Both the position numbers and the translations under genes were made by a program. This document shows, piece by piece, positions 34,937 to 42,941 of a DNA stretch of 50,443 nucleotides. The notes beneath the pieces were generated by a model. It ran no database searches. It was not told where the DNA came from and saw only the letters and a program-made list of their open reading frames with translations. The DNA is from Bacteroidaceae bacterium. GTDB lineage: Bacteria > Bacteroidota > Bacteroidia > Bacteroidales > Bacteroidaceae. The stretch lies in the NCBI GenBank assembly GCA_017551845.1, contig JAFZKR010000104.1:1-50443 (forward strand), in the 5' to 3' direction. Position 1 is the first letter of the stretch; each line of letters starts with the position of its first letter.

Positions 34937-36732
34937 AAGATACATCAGAGGAGATAGAGAAACAGACTGAGTCACTGCTCAATAAATTCAATTTGTGGCG
35001 TCGTGACCATATCAGTGAGCGGCAGTTCATCCTTCTGCTCAGTCTAGTTGTAGGTGTTCTTACCGCTTTCGTAGCACTGTTGCTCAAATACCTGATTCAT
35101 ATCATCCACGGCTTTATATCAGACCATCTTTTCATCAGCCATGAGAACTACAGCCTGCTGGTCTATCCTGTGATAGGTATTTTCATTTCAGGTCTTTTCA
35201 TAAGGTATATAGTGCGTGATGATATAGGGCACGGCGTTACCAAGATTCTTTATGCCCTGTCTAAGAAGAACGGACGTATCAAGCCTCATAATATGTACTC
35301 ATCGGTCATAGCCAGTGCTATTACCATTGGTATGGGTGGATCTGTAGGAGCTGAAAGTCCTATCGTTCTTACAGGCTCCGCCATAGGTTCCAATATAGGC
35401 CGTATGTTCAAAATGGAGCACCGCACGCTAATGCTGCTTGTGGGTTGCGGTTCCGCGGGCGCCATTGCTGGTATCTTTAAGGCTCCTATAGCAGGACTGG
35501 TCTTTGTGCTTGAGGTACTTATGTTTGACTTGAGCATGGGTTCTCTGCTACCTCTGCTGGTGTCATCGGTTACTGCAGCTACCATATCTTATGTGTTTAC
35601 AGGTACAGACTCCATGTTCCATTTTGTATCTGAGCACGGGTTTGATCTGTCTCGTATTCCATATGCCCTGCTTCTGGGCGTGACATGCGGACTGGTTTCA
35701 CTCTATTTCTCACAGACCATGCACTGGTTTGAGACCTGGTTCAAGAAGTTCTCCAGTCCGTGGGTCAAGTTCGTTATTGGTGCCGTTATTCTTAGTATAC
35801 TCATATTCCTGTTCCCATCACTTTTTGGTGAGGGTTATGATACAATCGCTCTGCTACTTGATGTCAATGAGGATTCCGGCAAGGTGATGGACGGTTCTTT
35901 CTTCTATGGAGGAAACTTGTTGCTGTATCTTGGTTTGATAGTACTTATGAAAGTGTTTGCATCGACGGCTACAAATGCAGGAGGAGGTTGCGGCGGAATA
36001 TTCGCACCCAGTCTGTTCCTGGGCTGTCTCACAGGATTCATTTTCGGTGAGCTCATGAACAAACTTTCCCCTGGGGCTGAAATATCAGTTCAGAATTTTG
36101 CTCTCCTGGGTATGGCCGGACTCATGTCGGGCGTCATGTTTGCACCCCTAACAGGTGTATTCCTCATAGCTGAACTGACAGGAGGCTACACTATGTTCCT
36201 CCCTCTCATGATGGTCTCCATAATGTCATATCTTACTATCAAGCTATTCCAGCCACACTCCATTTATTCCATGCGTCTGGCGCAGAAGGGTGAACTGATG
36301 ACTCACCATAAAGACCAGTCCGTGCTGCTGCTTATGAGTATGGATAATCTCATAGAGAAAGAGTTCCTTAAGGTGAGTCCTGATATGGATTTGGGGCAGT
36401 TGGTGAATATAATAGCACGCTCCAAGCGTAACCTGTTCCCTGTTGTTGATGAAAGTGGCTGTCTGGTGGGAGTGGTCAATATGGAGAGCATACGTAACAT
36501 CATGTTCCGCCAGGAGCTGTATCACCGTTTTAATGTTCAGAAACTCATGGAATTGCCGCCAGCCCGTCTGTCGGTAAAGGATCCTATGGATATAGTGATG
36601 AAAAAGTTTGATGAAACAGGAGCGTGGAACCTGCCCGTAGAGGATGAGTCTGGCCACTATGTGGGTTTTGTTTCCAAGTCCAAGATATTCAATTCATACC
36701 GCAATGTCTTACTTGAACTTTCTGAGGAGTGA
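34933..36732 (+). CDS. clcA: CLC chloride channel/antiporter with C-terminal CBS pair
   Basis: Chloride channel or H+/Cl- antiporter of the inner membrane. The 599-residue protein has the CLC fold (about residues 25-440) with the motif GHGVTKIL, the gating-Glu segment GSVGAESPIVLTGSAIGS (GAESP in place of the common GREGP), and GGGCGGIFAPSLFLG. Two CBS domains follow (about 455-590), as in many Bacteroidetes members. The start overlaps tsaC. Exchanger versus channel cannot be decided here. Confidence 0.92.
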   Translation: MKDTSEEIEKQTESLLNKFNLWRRDHISERQFILLLSLVVGVLTAFVALLLKYLIHIIHGFISDHLFISHENYSLLVYPVIGIFISGLFIRYIVRDDIGHGVTKILYALSKKNGRIKPHNMYSSVIASAITIGMGGSVGAESPIVLTGSAIGSNIGRMFKMEHRTLMLLVGCGSAGAIAGIFKAPIAGLVFVLEVLMFDLSMGSLLPLLVSSVTAATISYVFTGTDSMFHFVSEHGFDLSRIPYALLLGVTCGLVSLYFSQTMHWFETWFKKFSSPWVKFVIGAVILSILIFLFPSLFGEGYDTIALLLDVNEDSGKVMDGSFFYGGNLLLYLGLIVLMKVFASTATNAGGGCGGIFAPSLFLGCLTGFIFGELMNKLSPGAEISVQNFALLGMAGLMSGVMFAPLTGVFLIAELTGGYTMFLPLMMVSIMSYLTIKLFQPHSIYSMRLAQKGELMTHHKDQSVLLLMSMDNLIEKEFLKVSPDMDLGQLVNIIARSKRNLFPVVDESGCLVGVVNMESIRNIMFRQELYHRFNVQKLMELPPARLSVKDPMDIVMKKFDETGAWNLPVEDESGHYVGFVSKSKIFNSYRNVLLELSEE

Positions 36733-36778
36733 CAGAAAAAAAGAAGATATCCCCAATCTGTTTGATATATACCCCTTT

Positions 36779-37744
36779 ATGGAGAAAAAGGAGGTAAGGA
36801 TAGTATTTATGGGAACACCGGAGTTTGCAGAGTTCACGCTTCGCCGGCTCGTTGATGACCACTATAATATAGTAGGTGTAGTAACTATGCCTGATAAGCC
36901 CATGGGCCGTCACGGCAGTGTGCCCCAGAGCAGTCCTGTCAAGAAATATGCTGTGGATCAGGGCATACCTGTCCTCCAGCCCGAGAAACTCAAAGACCCG
37001 CTGTTCATAGAACAGCTCAGGGCTCTCAAGGCTGACCTACAGATAGTGGTAGCCTTCCGTATGCTCCCTGAGGTGGTTTGGAGTATGCCCCGTCTGGGTA
37101 CATTCAACCTGCACGCCTCACTGCTGCCGCAATACCGCGGAGCCGCCCCCATTAACTGGGCAATAATAAACGGAGACAAGGAGACCGGTGTCACCACCTT
37201 CTTCCTTAAGCATGAAATAGATGCAGGCGATATCATCCATCAGGCCAGAATCCCTATCCTGCCTGAAGACAACGCCGGCACCATGCACGATAAACTGATG
37301 CATCTTGGAGCTGATCTCACTGTAAAAACCCTTGAAGACATCATTGCAGGTACAGAAAAAAAGGTCAGTCAGCAGTCAATAAGTACAAAAGAGCTCCGCT
37401 TGGCACCCAAGATATTTAAAGAGACCTGTCGCATAGATTGGAACCAGCCCACCTCTAGAGTAAACGATTTCATTCGCGGTCTCTCACCATATCCCGCCGC
37501 ATGGACTGTTCTTCGTACTCCCGACAATCGTGAGCAGGTATTTAAGATTTATTATGCTGAACCTACGTCCGATGCACCTGATATGCCTCCTGGTACAATT
37601 CATTGTGATGGAAAAAGCAATCTAAAAGTTTCAACGTCCGATGGTGCAATCCGTCTCCTTGAAATACAGATAGCTGGCAAAAAGCGAATGGAAGTATGTG
37701 CTTTTCTCTGTGGTACAGATCTGTCCAATTGCTCTTTCATATAA
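36779..37744 (+). CDS. fmt: Methionyl-tRNA formyltransferase
   Basis: Formylates initiator Met-tRNA. The start MEKKEVRIVFMGTPEFAE (36779) places the MGTPEF motif at the normal position; an earlier in-frame ATG (36644) lies inside clcA. The catalytic regions FNLHASLLPQYRGAAPINWA and the later HEIDAGDI are intact, followed by the C-terminal tRNA-binding domain. At 321 residues it is the usual length, though the end (GTDLSNCSFI) departs from the family. It is 46 bases after clcA, the last gene of this chain. Confidence 0.95.
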   Translation: MEKKEVRIVFMGTPEFAEFTLRRLVDDHYNIVGVVTMPDKPMGRHGSVPQSSPVKKYAVDQGIPVLQPEKLKDPLFIEQLRALKADLQIVVAFRMLPEVVWSMPRLGTFNLHASLLPQYRGAAPINWAIINGDKETGVTTFFLKHEIDAGDIIHQARIPILPEDNAGTMHDKLMHLGADLTVKTLEDIIAGTEKKVSQQSISTKELRLAPKIFKETCRIDWNQPTSRVNDFIRGLSPYPAAWTVLRTPDNREQVFKIYYAEPTSDAPDMPPGTIHCDGKSNLKVSTSDGAIRLLEIQIAGKKRMEVCAFLCGTDLSNCSFI

Positions 37745-38008
37745 AATATTCCCAAGCTCACGATTCAATTATGCACAGAAAGATCAAGTGTTATGGTTTA
37801 GAGATTTTGTTCTTTCTCTGTGAGCCAGATGTAATAAAGCTCCCCCAAAAGTGTTAAAAATGACATTTTGTTTAGAGATTAAGAAAAATTCACATTATCT
37901 TTGTTGCCGATACAGCTAAGATATGCTGCAAAAACATTATTATTCACTTAAAAAACGAAACGCCTATAGACTGAACATTACTCCAAGAAACTATAGAAAG
38001 AAGAAGTA
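37745..38008 (+). promoter_or_regulatory. 264-base upstream region of the sigma factor gene
   Basis: No gene is seen here. A -7 box TATCTTTG lies at 37896-37903, without a clear -33 TTG, leaving a leader of about 100 bases. GTTTAGAGATT is repeated at 37796-37806 and 37870-37880. GCTCAC (37756-37761) can pair with GTGAGC (37820-37825), or CACAGA (37774-37779) with TCTGTG (37817-37822), so a hairpin may follow fmt. These are candidate terminator and regulator sites, not proven. Confidence 0.4.
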
Positions 38009-38602
38009 ATGGATAATATGAATCTGATGACTGACGATGTTTTGGTTGGTCTCTATTCAGACGGAAACGTCAAGGCGTTTGATATCCTCCTGAGCCGTTA
38101 TAAGGATAAGTTGTATGCGTATATCAACTTTATTGTGCGCAACCGTGACATATCTGATGACATTTTCCAGGAAACGTTCGTAAAAGCCATTGTTACTCTT
38201 CAGCGCGGAGGATATACCTCTGCTGGGAAGTTCGGTGCATGGCTTACCAGAATAGCACATAATTTGATTATTGACCGTTTCCGTCAGGAGCGCAATGACA
38301 ACACTGTAAGCAACGATTCACAGGAATATGACATGCTCAATGATGCACGCTTTTCCGAGGGTGGCATTGAGGATGAGATGATTAATGACCAGACTGTAAG
38401 GGATGTCAGGATGTTGTTGGAACTGCTTCCTGAAAATCAGCGTGAAGTTGTTTTTATGCGTTATTATCAGGATCTCAGTTTCAAGGAGATTGCCGATATC
38501 ACAGGGGTTTCTATCAATACCGCATTGGGACGCATGAGGTATGCACTGATAAACATCCGCAAAATGGCGGCTGAAAAGAGAATATCGTTAACTATGGTGT
38601 AA
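38009..38602 (+). CDS. ECF-type RNA polymerase sigma factor
   Basis: A 197-residue sigma-70 family protein. Region 2 covers about residues 20-95 (DKLYAYINFIVRNRDISDDI for region 2.2, and YTSAGKFGAWLTRIAHNLII for 2.4); region 4 about 128-190 (LPENQREVVFMRYYQDLSFK EI...GVSINTALGRMRYALINIRK) has the helix-turn-helix. No anti-sigma gene is next to it; a 62-residue ORF follows. This locus next to rpe is common in Bacteroidales. Role unknown; binding and target promoters cannot be read here. Confidence 0.92.
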   Translation: MDNMNLMTDDVLVGLYSDGNVKAFDILLSRYKDKLYAYINFIVRNRDISDDIFQETFVKAIVTLQRGGYTSAGKFGAWLTRIAHNLIIDRFRQERNDNTVSNDSQEYDMLNDARFSEGGIEDEMINDQTVRDVRMLLELLPENQREVVFMRYYQDLSFKEIADITGVSINTALGRMRYALINIRKMAAEKRISLTMV

Positions 38603-38655
38603 ATAAGGTGTTTCATCCGGTATTCACAGTCCTTTTCAATTATTTAATAAAAAGA

Positions 38656-38689
38656 TTTGGCTGTTTGAATACTATTCTTTTTAAGTTTG
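38656..38689 (+). promoter_or_regulatory. Possible promoter between the sigma factor and the small ORF
   Basis: TTTG (38656-38659), a 22-base spacer and TAAGTTTG (38682-38689) resemble the Bacteroidetes promoter with a slightly long spacer. GTTTGAATA occurs twice around it, and ACTATTC/GAATAGT form an inverted pair spanning the -7 box. The promoter may serve the small ORF and rpe. Confidence 0.4.
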
Positions 38690-38715
38690 CGTTTGAATAG
38701 TGTAAACAAAAAAGT

Positions 38716-38904
38716 GTGCCTATGGATGAGACTTCTACCGCTTGTTCTTCTTTTGTTTCAGAGAATGTGATACGTGCTGCTGTAAAGGGTGGCTTCTATG
38801 GTACTCCTTCAGTCAGGACGATAGATTTTTTGCGCAGTTTTGCCGCCAGTATTCGTACTGTCAGTGGTCTTTCAGGTGATTCCGGCATCTATTCACTCAA
38901 TTGA
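38716..38904 (+). CDS. Small 62-residue protein next to the sigma factor
   Basis: MPMDETSTACSSFVSENVIR begins a 62-residue protein with a C-terminal half (TPSVRTIDFLRSFAASIRTV) that resembles short Bacteroidales proteins with a PSxxTxxFxRxFA segment; this is a recollection, not a search result. It has no membrane helix and is not a known anti-sigma factor. It lies 113 bases after the sigma factor and 16 bases before rpe, on the same strand. Possibly a real small gene; moderate support. Confidence 0.45.
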   Translation: MPMDETSTACSSFVSENVIRAAVKGGFYGTPSVRTIDFLRSFAASIRTVSGLSGDSGIYSLN

Positions 38905-38920
38905 GCAGCCTTTCCATGAT

Positions 38921-39571
38921 ATGAGTACTATAGTAGCACCATCACTTCTTTCTGCCAATTTCGCCAATCTCCGCGAGGATTTGGAGATGATAAACCGGAG
39001 TGAAGCTGACTGGCTTCATCTTGATATTATGGATGGAGTGTTTGTTCCGAATATCTCGTTTGGCTTTCCCGTACTGAAATATGTGGCGAAATATTGCACC
39101 AAACCTCTTGATGTACATCTAATGATTGTTGAACCGGAAAAATTTCTGGACCGTTTCAAGGATCTTGGAGCTGCCGTTTATAACGTCCATTATGAGGCTT
39201 GTACTCACCTTAATAGAACAATATATGAAATTAAGAATTGTGGCATGAAAGCTGCGGTCACCTTGAATCCGTCAACACCTGTATGTATGTTGCGGGATGT
39301 CATTGCCGATCTGGACATGGTGCTTATTATGACTGTAAATCCCGGTTTTGGCGGACAGCAGTTTATTGAACACTCTATTGACAAAGTTATCGAGCTGCGC
39401 AGTCTCATAAAGGAGACAGGATCCAATGCTCTTATTGAGGTTGACGGAGGTGTAAATTTCGAGACGGCACCACGTCTTGTTAAAGCTGGTGTGAATGTTC
39501 TGGTGTCAGGAAGCACTATTTTCAAGGCAGATGACCCGGATGCTGTAATAAGGACATTGAAACAATTATGA
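38921..39571 (+). CDS. rpe: Ribulose-phosphate 3-epimerase
   Basis: Interconverts ribulose 5-phosphate and xylulose 5-phosphate, linking the arabinose route to central metabolism. The start MSTIVAPSLLSANFANLRED at 38921 gives 216 residues, the family norm. TIM-barrel motifs are HLDIMDGVFVPNISFG (catalytic Asp), DVHLMIVEP, MTVNPGFGGQQFI and EVDGGVNFETA. An upstream extension of the frame overlaps the small ORF and was rejected. Confidence 0.97.
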   Translation: MSTIVAPSLLSANFANLREDLEMINRSEADWLHLDIMDGVFVPNISFGFPVLKYVAKYCTKPLDVHLMIVEPEKFLDRFKDLGAAVYNVHYEACTHLNRTIYEIKNCGMKAAVTLNPSTPVCMLRDVIADLDMVLIMTVNPGFGGQQFIEHSIDKVIELRSLIKETGSNALIEVDGGVNFETAPRLVKAGVNVLVSGSTIFKADDPDAVIRTLKQL

Positions 39572-39578
39572 TTTTGGT

Positions 39579-41141
39579 TTGAAAATAACGGACTGGCCCT
39601 CCATGAGGTTGGTTATGCCACTGATAGGAGGAATATTGATATCTGATACTGTTGGAAACACCGGAAACCAGACGCATCTGATTACATGTGTTCTTGTCCC
39701 AGTGCTTGCTTTGACTGTTTTTTCTTTTATTTACGGTGACAGATTTCCCCGGTTATATGGTTTTTTTCTGTCACTATCTTTTTTATTGACAGGTGCTCTT
39801 GTGTATCTCCTTCAGATGGACAGGGTTAAGGTGGCTTGGCCCTTGGAAAAAGCAGATTATCAGGGGTGGCTGACAGACTGGCCCTATGAGCGGGCTAATA
39901 GTTTCCGTTTGGACCTCACTTTGGATGATAGTTCATATCGGGGTGCGAAAATATATCTGTATATACCCAAAGATAGTACGGTCAATACGCTTACACCTGG
40001 AGACAGAATAAAATTCAGTGGGGAAATAAAAAAGCCTCAGCCTGATGCTGTTCCCGGATTTGATTACTGCAAATATCTTTATCAGCATGGCGTTTCAGGC
40101 ACTCTTTGGGTGAACCGTCAATCTTGGCAGAGAATTTATGGAGAGAGGAAGGGCGGATTAAAGATGATGGCTGTGAGGGCTAGATACGCTATGTTTGATA
40201 ATTATAAGGAGTGGGGATTGGAAGGTAAACCTCTTGCACTTATAGCGGCAGTCTCATTAGGAAACAAGCGTGAACTGGACGAGAGAACTAGAGAACTCTA
40301 TTCGGCATCTGGCGCAAGTCATCTGCTGGCTGTTTCGGGGTTACATGTTGGAATATTGTATTCATTCCTCTATTTTCTGCTCCCGTCATTTATGAATCGC
40401 CGTAGTTTGCAATTAATCCGTGATTTTTTCGTGATATGTGTCATGTGGTTTTTCGCTTTCTTGACAGGATTACCGGTTTCTATAATACGTTCAGTGGTCA
40501 TGTTCTCTGTACTTATATTCTATAAAGCCATAGGACGGGAGGGCTTATCTATTAATACTCTTGCTTTAACTGCTCTTATCATGCTTGTGGTAAATCCGGC
40601 CTCTCTCTTTGATATCGGGTTCAGACTGTCATTCTGTGCAGTGCTTTCAATCCTGCTTTTTGGACCGTTAATTTCTGAGATACTCAAGACACGTTCCAAG
40701 GTGGGGGGGTGGGTCAGAGATCTGATGTCAGTTTCCGTAGCAGCACAGATAGGAACAACACCAATGGTGATGTACAGTTTCACAGGTTTTCCTACATATT
40801 TTATTCTGACTAATCTTCTTACAATACCAGTTATGTTTCTGATAGTACTGTTTTCTATGGGACTTTGGACATTTTCGTGGTTGATACCATTAAGGAACCT
40901 GATTGTAAAAAGCCTCGTAGTACTGTCAAATATGTTGGACAGTATGCTTTCATGTATAGTATCCTTTCCTTTTTCAAGGATAGAAGTGAGCATAGAATCC
41001 GCTTGGAAAGTGTGGGCATTGTATGGAATGATCATATCCGTCTATTGCTGGTTAACGGAGAAGAAGACCAATTATTTCGTCAAGGCACTCTCAATCGTGG
41101 CGTTATGGAGTGTTGTTGGACTTCTTTCCGATACGGTATGA
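39579..41141 (+). CDS. ComEC/Rec2-type membrane protein, without nuclease domain
   Basis: A 520-residue polytopic protein with a TTG start; a later ATG at 39603 is an alternative. It has the N-terminal DUF4131 region with the beta-rich soluble part (about 75-190, including VPGFDYCKYLYQHGVSGTLW), then the competence domain: GNKRELDERTRELYSASGAS, HLLAVSGLHVGILYSF, and GLPVSIIRSVVMFSVL. ComEC normally also carries a C-terminal metallo-beta-lactamase domain (Bacillus ComEC is near 776 residues); none is present here and no frameshifted remnant was seen after the stop. Role in DNA uptake would need another nuclease. Confidence 0.88.
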   Translation: MKITDWPSMRLVMPLIGGILISDTVGNTGNQTHLITCVLVPVLALTVFSFIYGDRFPRLYGFFLSLSFLLTGALVYLLQMDRVKVAWPLEKADYQGWLTDWPYERANSFRLDLTLDDSSYRGAKIYLYIPKDSTVNTLTPGDRIKFSGEIKKPQPDAVPGFDYCKYLYQHGVSGTLWVNRQSWQRIYGERKGGLKMMAVRARYAMFDNYKEWGLEGKPLALIAAVSLGNKRELDERTRELYSASGASHLLAVSGLHVGILYSFLYFLLPSFMNRRSLQLIRDFFVICVMWFFAFLTGLPVSIIRSVVMFSVLIFYKAIGREGLSINTLALTALIMLVVNPASLFDIGFRLSFCAVLSILLFGPLISEILKTRSKVGGWVRDLMSVSVAAQIGTTPMVMYSFTGFPTYFILTNLLTIPVMFLIVLFSMGLWTFSWLIPLRNLIVKSLVVLSNMLDSMLSCIVSFPFSRIEVSIESAWKVWALYGMIISVYCWLTEKKTNYFVKALSIVALWSVVGLLSDTV

Positions 41142-41209
41142 AAGACATGCAAAAGGTCCGGTGTTGATTTTTATCAATGAGTAGTTTTCGGATTATGGAT
41201 GAGAATGAG

Positions 41210-41217
41210 TATTTTTG
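41210..41217 (+). promoter_or_regulatory. -7 element before the nrnA-like gene
   Basis: TATTTTTG matches TAnnTTTG exactly; a weak TTTTC stands at the -33 distance. The gene starts 22 bases later, so the leader would be short. Confidence 0.4.
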
Positions 41218-41238
41218 CGGAGGTAAAGGGAATCTGCA

Positions 41239-42288
41239 ATGATTGAGAATTATTTCTCTGCTGAGGATGTGTCGGAATTCCGTATATGGTTAGGATATGC
41301 CGACCGCTTTGTCGTCATTTCACACATGTCGCCTGACGGTGATGCCATAGGCTCGTCACTGGCGCTATGCCGCTATCTTAAATCACTTGGAAAGGAAGCA
41401 GTTGTCGTTGTTCCCGATTCTCCGCCTGATTTTCTTAGATGGTTGCCAGGAATTGATGGGGTGATGATTTATGATTCAGATCCGGATGCGGTTGAGAAGA
41501 TTGTTTATCAGGCTGATGTGGTGTGTTGCCTAGATTTCAATGTGGTAAAACGTATTGACAAGGTTGCGGCTTGTTACCTCTATACTAAAGCAAAGAAAAT
41601 TCTGATTGACCATCATCCGTATCCCGGTGCTACATTTAATGTGGTTCTCTCTTATCCTGAGGCTTCATCAAGTTCTGAACTTGTATTCCATTTCATCTGT
41701 GCTTTAGGGGGATTCAGGCATATTGATTATGATACTGCCGTATGTCTCTACACTGGTATGATGACGGATACGGGAGCATTTACCTATAACAGCAATAGCT
41801 CAAGCCTGTTTAATGTAATTAGTCTGCTGCTTGAAACGGGGATTGACAAGGATCAGATATACCGTAGGGTCTATAATACGTTTTCCGAATCCCGTCTTCG
41901 TCTTCAAGGATACGTTCTTAATGAGAAGATGCAAGTCTTTCCTGATATGTCAAGTGCGCTGATAACCCTTACTGCAAATGAATTGCAGCGTTTTAATGCC
42001 AAGAAAGGTGATACTGAAGGATTCGTGAACATGCCTTTGCAGATAGAAGGTATTCTGCTTTCGGTATTTATCCGTGAGGAGGAAGACAAGTTGAGACTTT
42101 CCTTTAGATCGGTAGGAAATGTGCCATGTAATATACTGGCATCGGACTGGTTCCACGGAGGCGGTCACACTAACGCCAGCGGTGCGGAGTTCAAAGGTAC
42201 GATGGAGGAGGCTGTAGCTCTATTTCATAAAGCCATGGAATCATGGAGAAAATCAGACAAAGACAATATAAGACAAATGTTCAAGTAA
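41239..42288 (+). CDS. nrnA: DHH/DHHA1 phosphoesterase, NrnA-like (oligoribonuclease / pAp phosphatase)
   Basis: Probably degrades short RNA oligomers and dephosphorylates 3'-phosphoadenosine 5'-phosphate. The 349-residue protein has the DHH motifs: SHMSPDGDAIGSSLAL near residue 30, DVVCCLDFN near 95, the IDHHPYPG signature near 130, and TGMMTDTGAF near 175. The C-terminal DHHA1 domain includes FHGGGHTNASGAEF near 310. Cyclic-dinucleotide cleavage (GdpP-like) is less likely because no PAS/GGDEF part is present. Stop overlaps the DUF4827 gene (TAATG). Confidence 0.9.
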   Translation: MIENYFSAEDVSEFRIWLGYADRFVVISHMSPDGDAIGSSLALCRYLKSLGKEAVVVVPDSPPDFLRWLPGIDGVMIYDSDPDAVEKIVYQADVVCCLDFNVVKRIDKVAACYLYTKAKKILIDHHPYPGATFNVVLSYPEASSSSELVFHFICALGGFRHIDYDTAVCLYTGMMTDTGAFTYNSNSSSLFNVISLLLETGIDKDQIYRRVYNTFSESRLRLQGYVLNEKMQVFPDMSSALITLTANELQRFNAKKGDTEGFVNMPLQIEGILLSVFIREEEDKLRLSFRSVGNVPCNILASDWFHGGGHTNASGAEFKGTMEEAVALFHKAMESWRKSDKDNIRQMFK

Positions 42289-42941
42289 TGACGATGACAA
42301 AATTGTTTAAAACTTTTTTCGCGGTAATGGCGGGAGTCCTGCTCTTTTCCGCATGTGATGATGAAGAGACTTATGCGGAACAGAAGGAACGTGAAAATAG
42401 GCAAATACGAAGTTTTATTGATAGTCAAGAACCGAAGATAGATATTATATCCATGAGTGAATTCCTTGTTGATACCATAACTATCAATCCTGAAACTAAT
42501 CCGGACGAAGGTCGAAATGAATATGTGCTTTTCAACGACAAAGGTGTCTATATGCAAGTGGTTCGCAGGGGAGAGGGACGCATGATGGAACCGGGCGAGA
42601 TGTGGTATCTGAATGCCCGCTATACAGAGATATCAATCGCCTCAGGTGATACCCTCACAATGAACGAGACCAAACAGTATCCCGAATCACTTTACGTTAA
42701 ACGCACTGGCGATACCTATACGGCGTCATTTTTGTCAGGTATGATGTCAACAGTCTATGGCAATATGGTTCCTAATGCTTGGGTGATGTGCTTCCCGTTC
42801 ATTAAACCCGGTTTTCTGAATGGAGAGAAGTCTGCAAAAATACGTCTTATAGTACCTCATTCAGAAGGGACGCAGACAGCTACTTCGAATGTTACTCCCA
42901 CTTTTTACGAAATAACAATAAGTACTGAAAAATGGCAATGA
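42288..42941 (+). CDS. DUF4827 lipoprotein, FKBP-like
   Basis: A 217-residue lipoprotein of Bacteroidetes. The start at 42288 overlaps the nrnA stop. A signal with MTKLFKTFFAVMAGVLLF and a lipobox-like FSAC precedes an acidic DDEETYAEQ stretch. The later part (GVYMQVVRRGEGRMMEPGEM, then SGDTL) resembles FKBP-type prolyl isomerase cores and GldI-like lipoproteins, which fits the DUF4827 family; the active-site residues are not clearly conserved. Overlaps glmM by ten bases. Confidence 0.8.
   Translation: MTMTKLFKTFFAVMAGVLLFSACDDEETYAEQKERENRQIRSFIDSQEPKIDIISMSEFLVDTITINPETNPDEGRNEYVLFNDKGVYMQVVRRGEGRMMEPGEMWYLNARYTEISIASGDTLTMNETKQYPESLYVKRTGDTYTASFLSGMMSTVYGNMVPNAWVMCFPFIKPGFLNGEKSAKIRLIVPHSEGTQTATSNVTPTFYEITISTEKWQ

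Noticed and set aside
36644..36778. An N-terminal extension of fmt by 45 codons
   Set aside because: It lies largely within clcA, and family alignment places MGTPEF near the N-terminus, as in the ATG at 36779.
37745..38008. A tRNA or small RNA gene between fmt and the sigma factor
   Set aside because: No cloverleaf with TTC-loop sequence could be found; the available pairings are weak and fit a terminator and promoter leader better.
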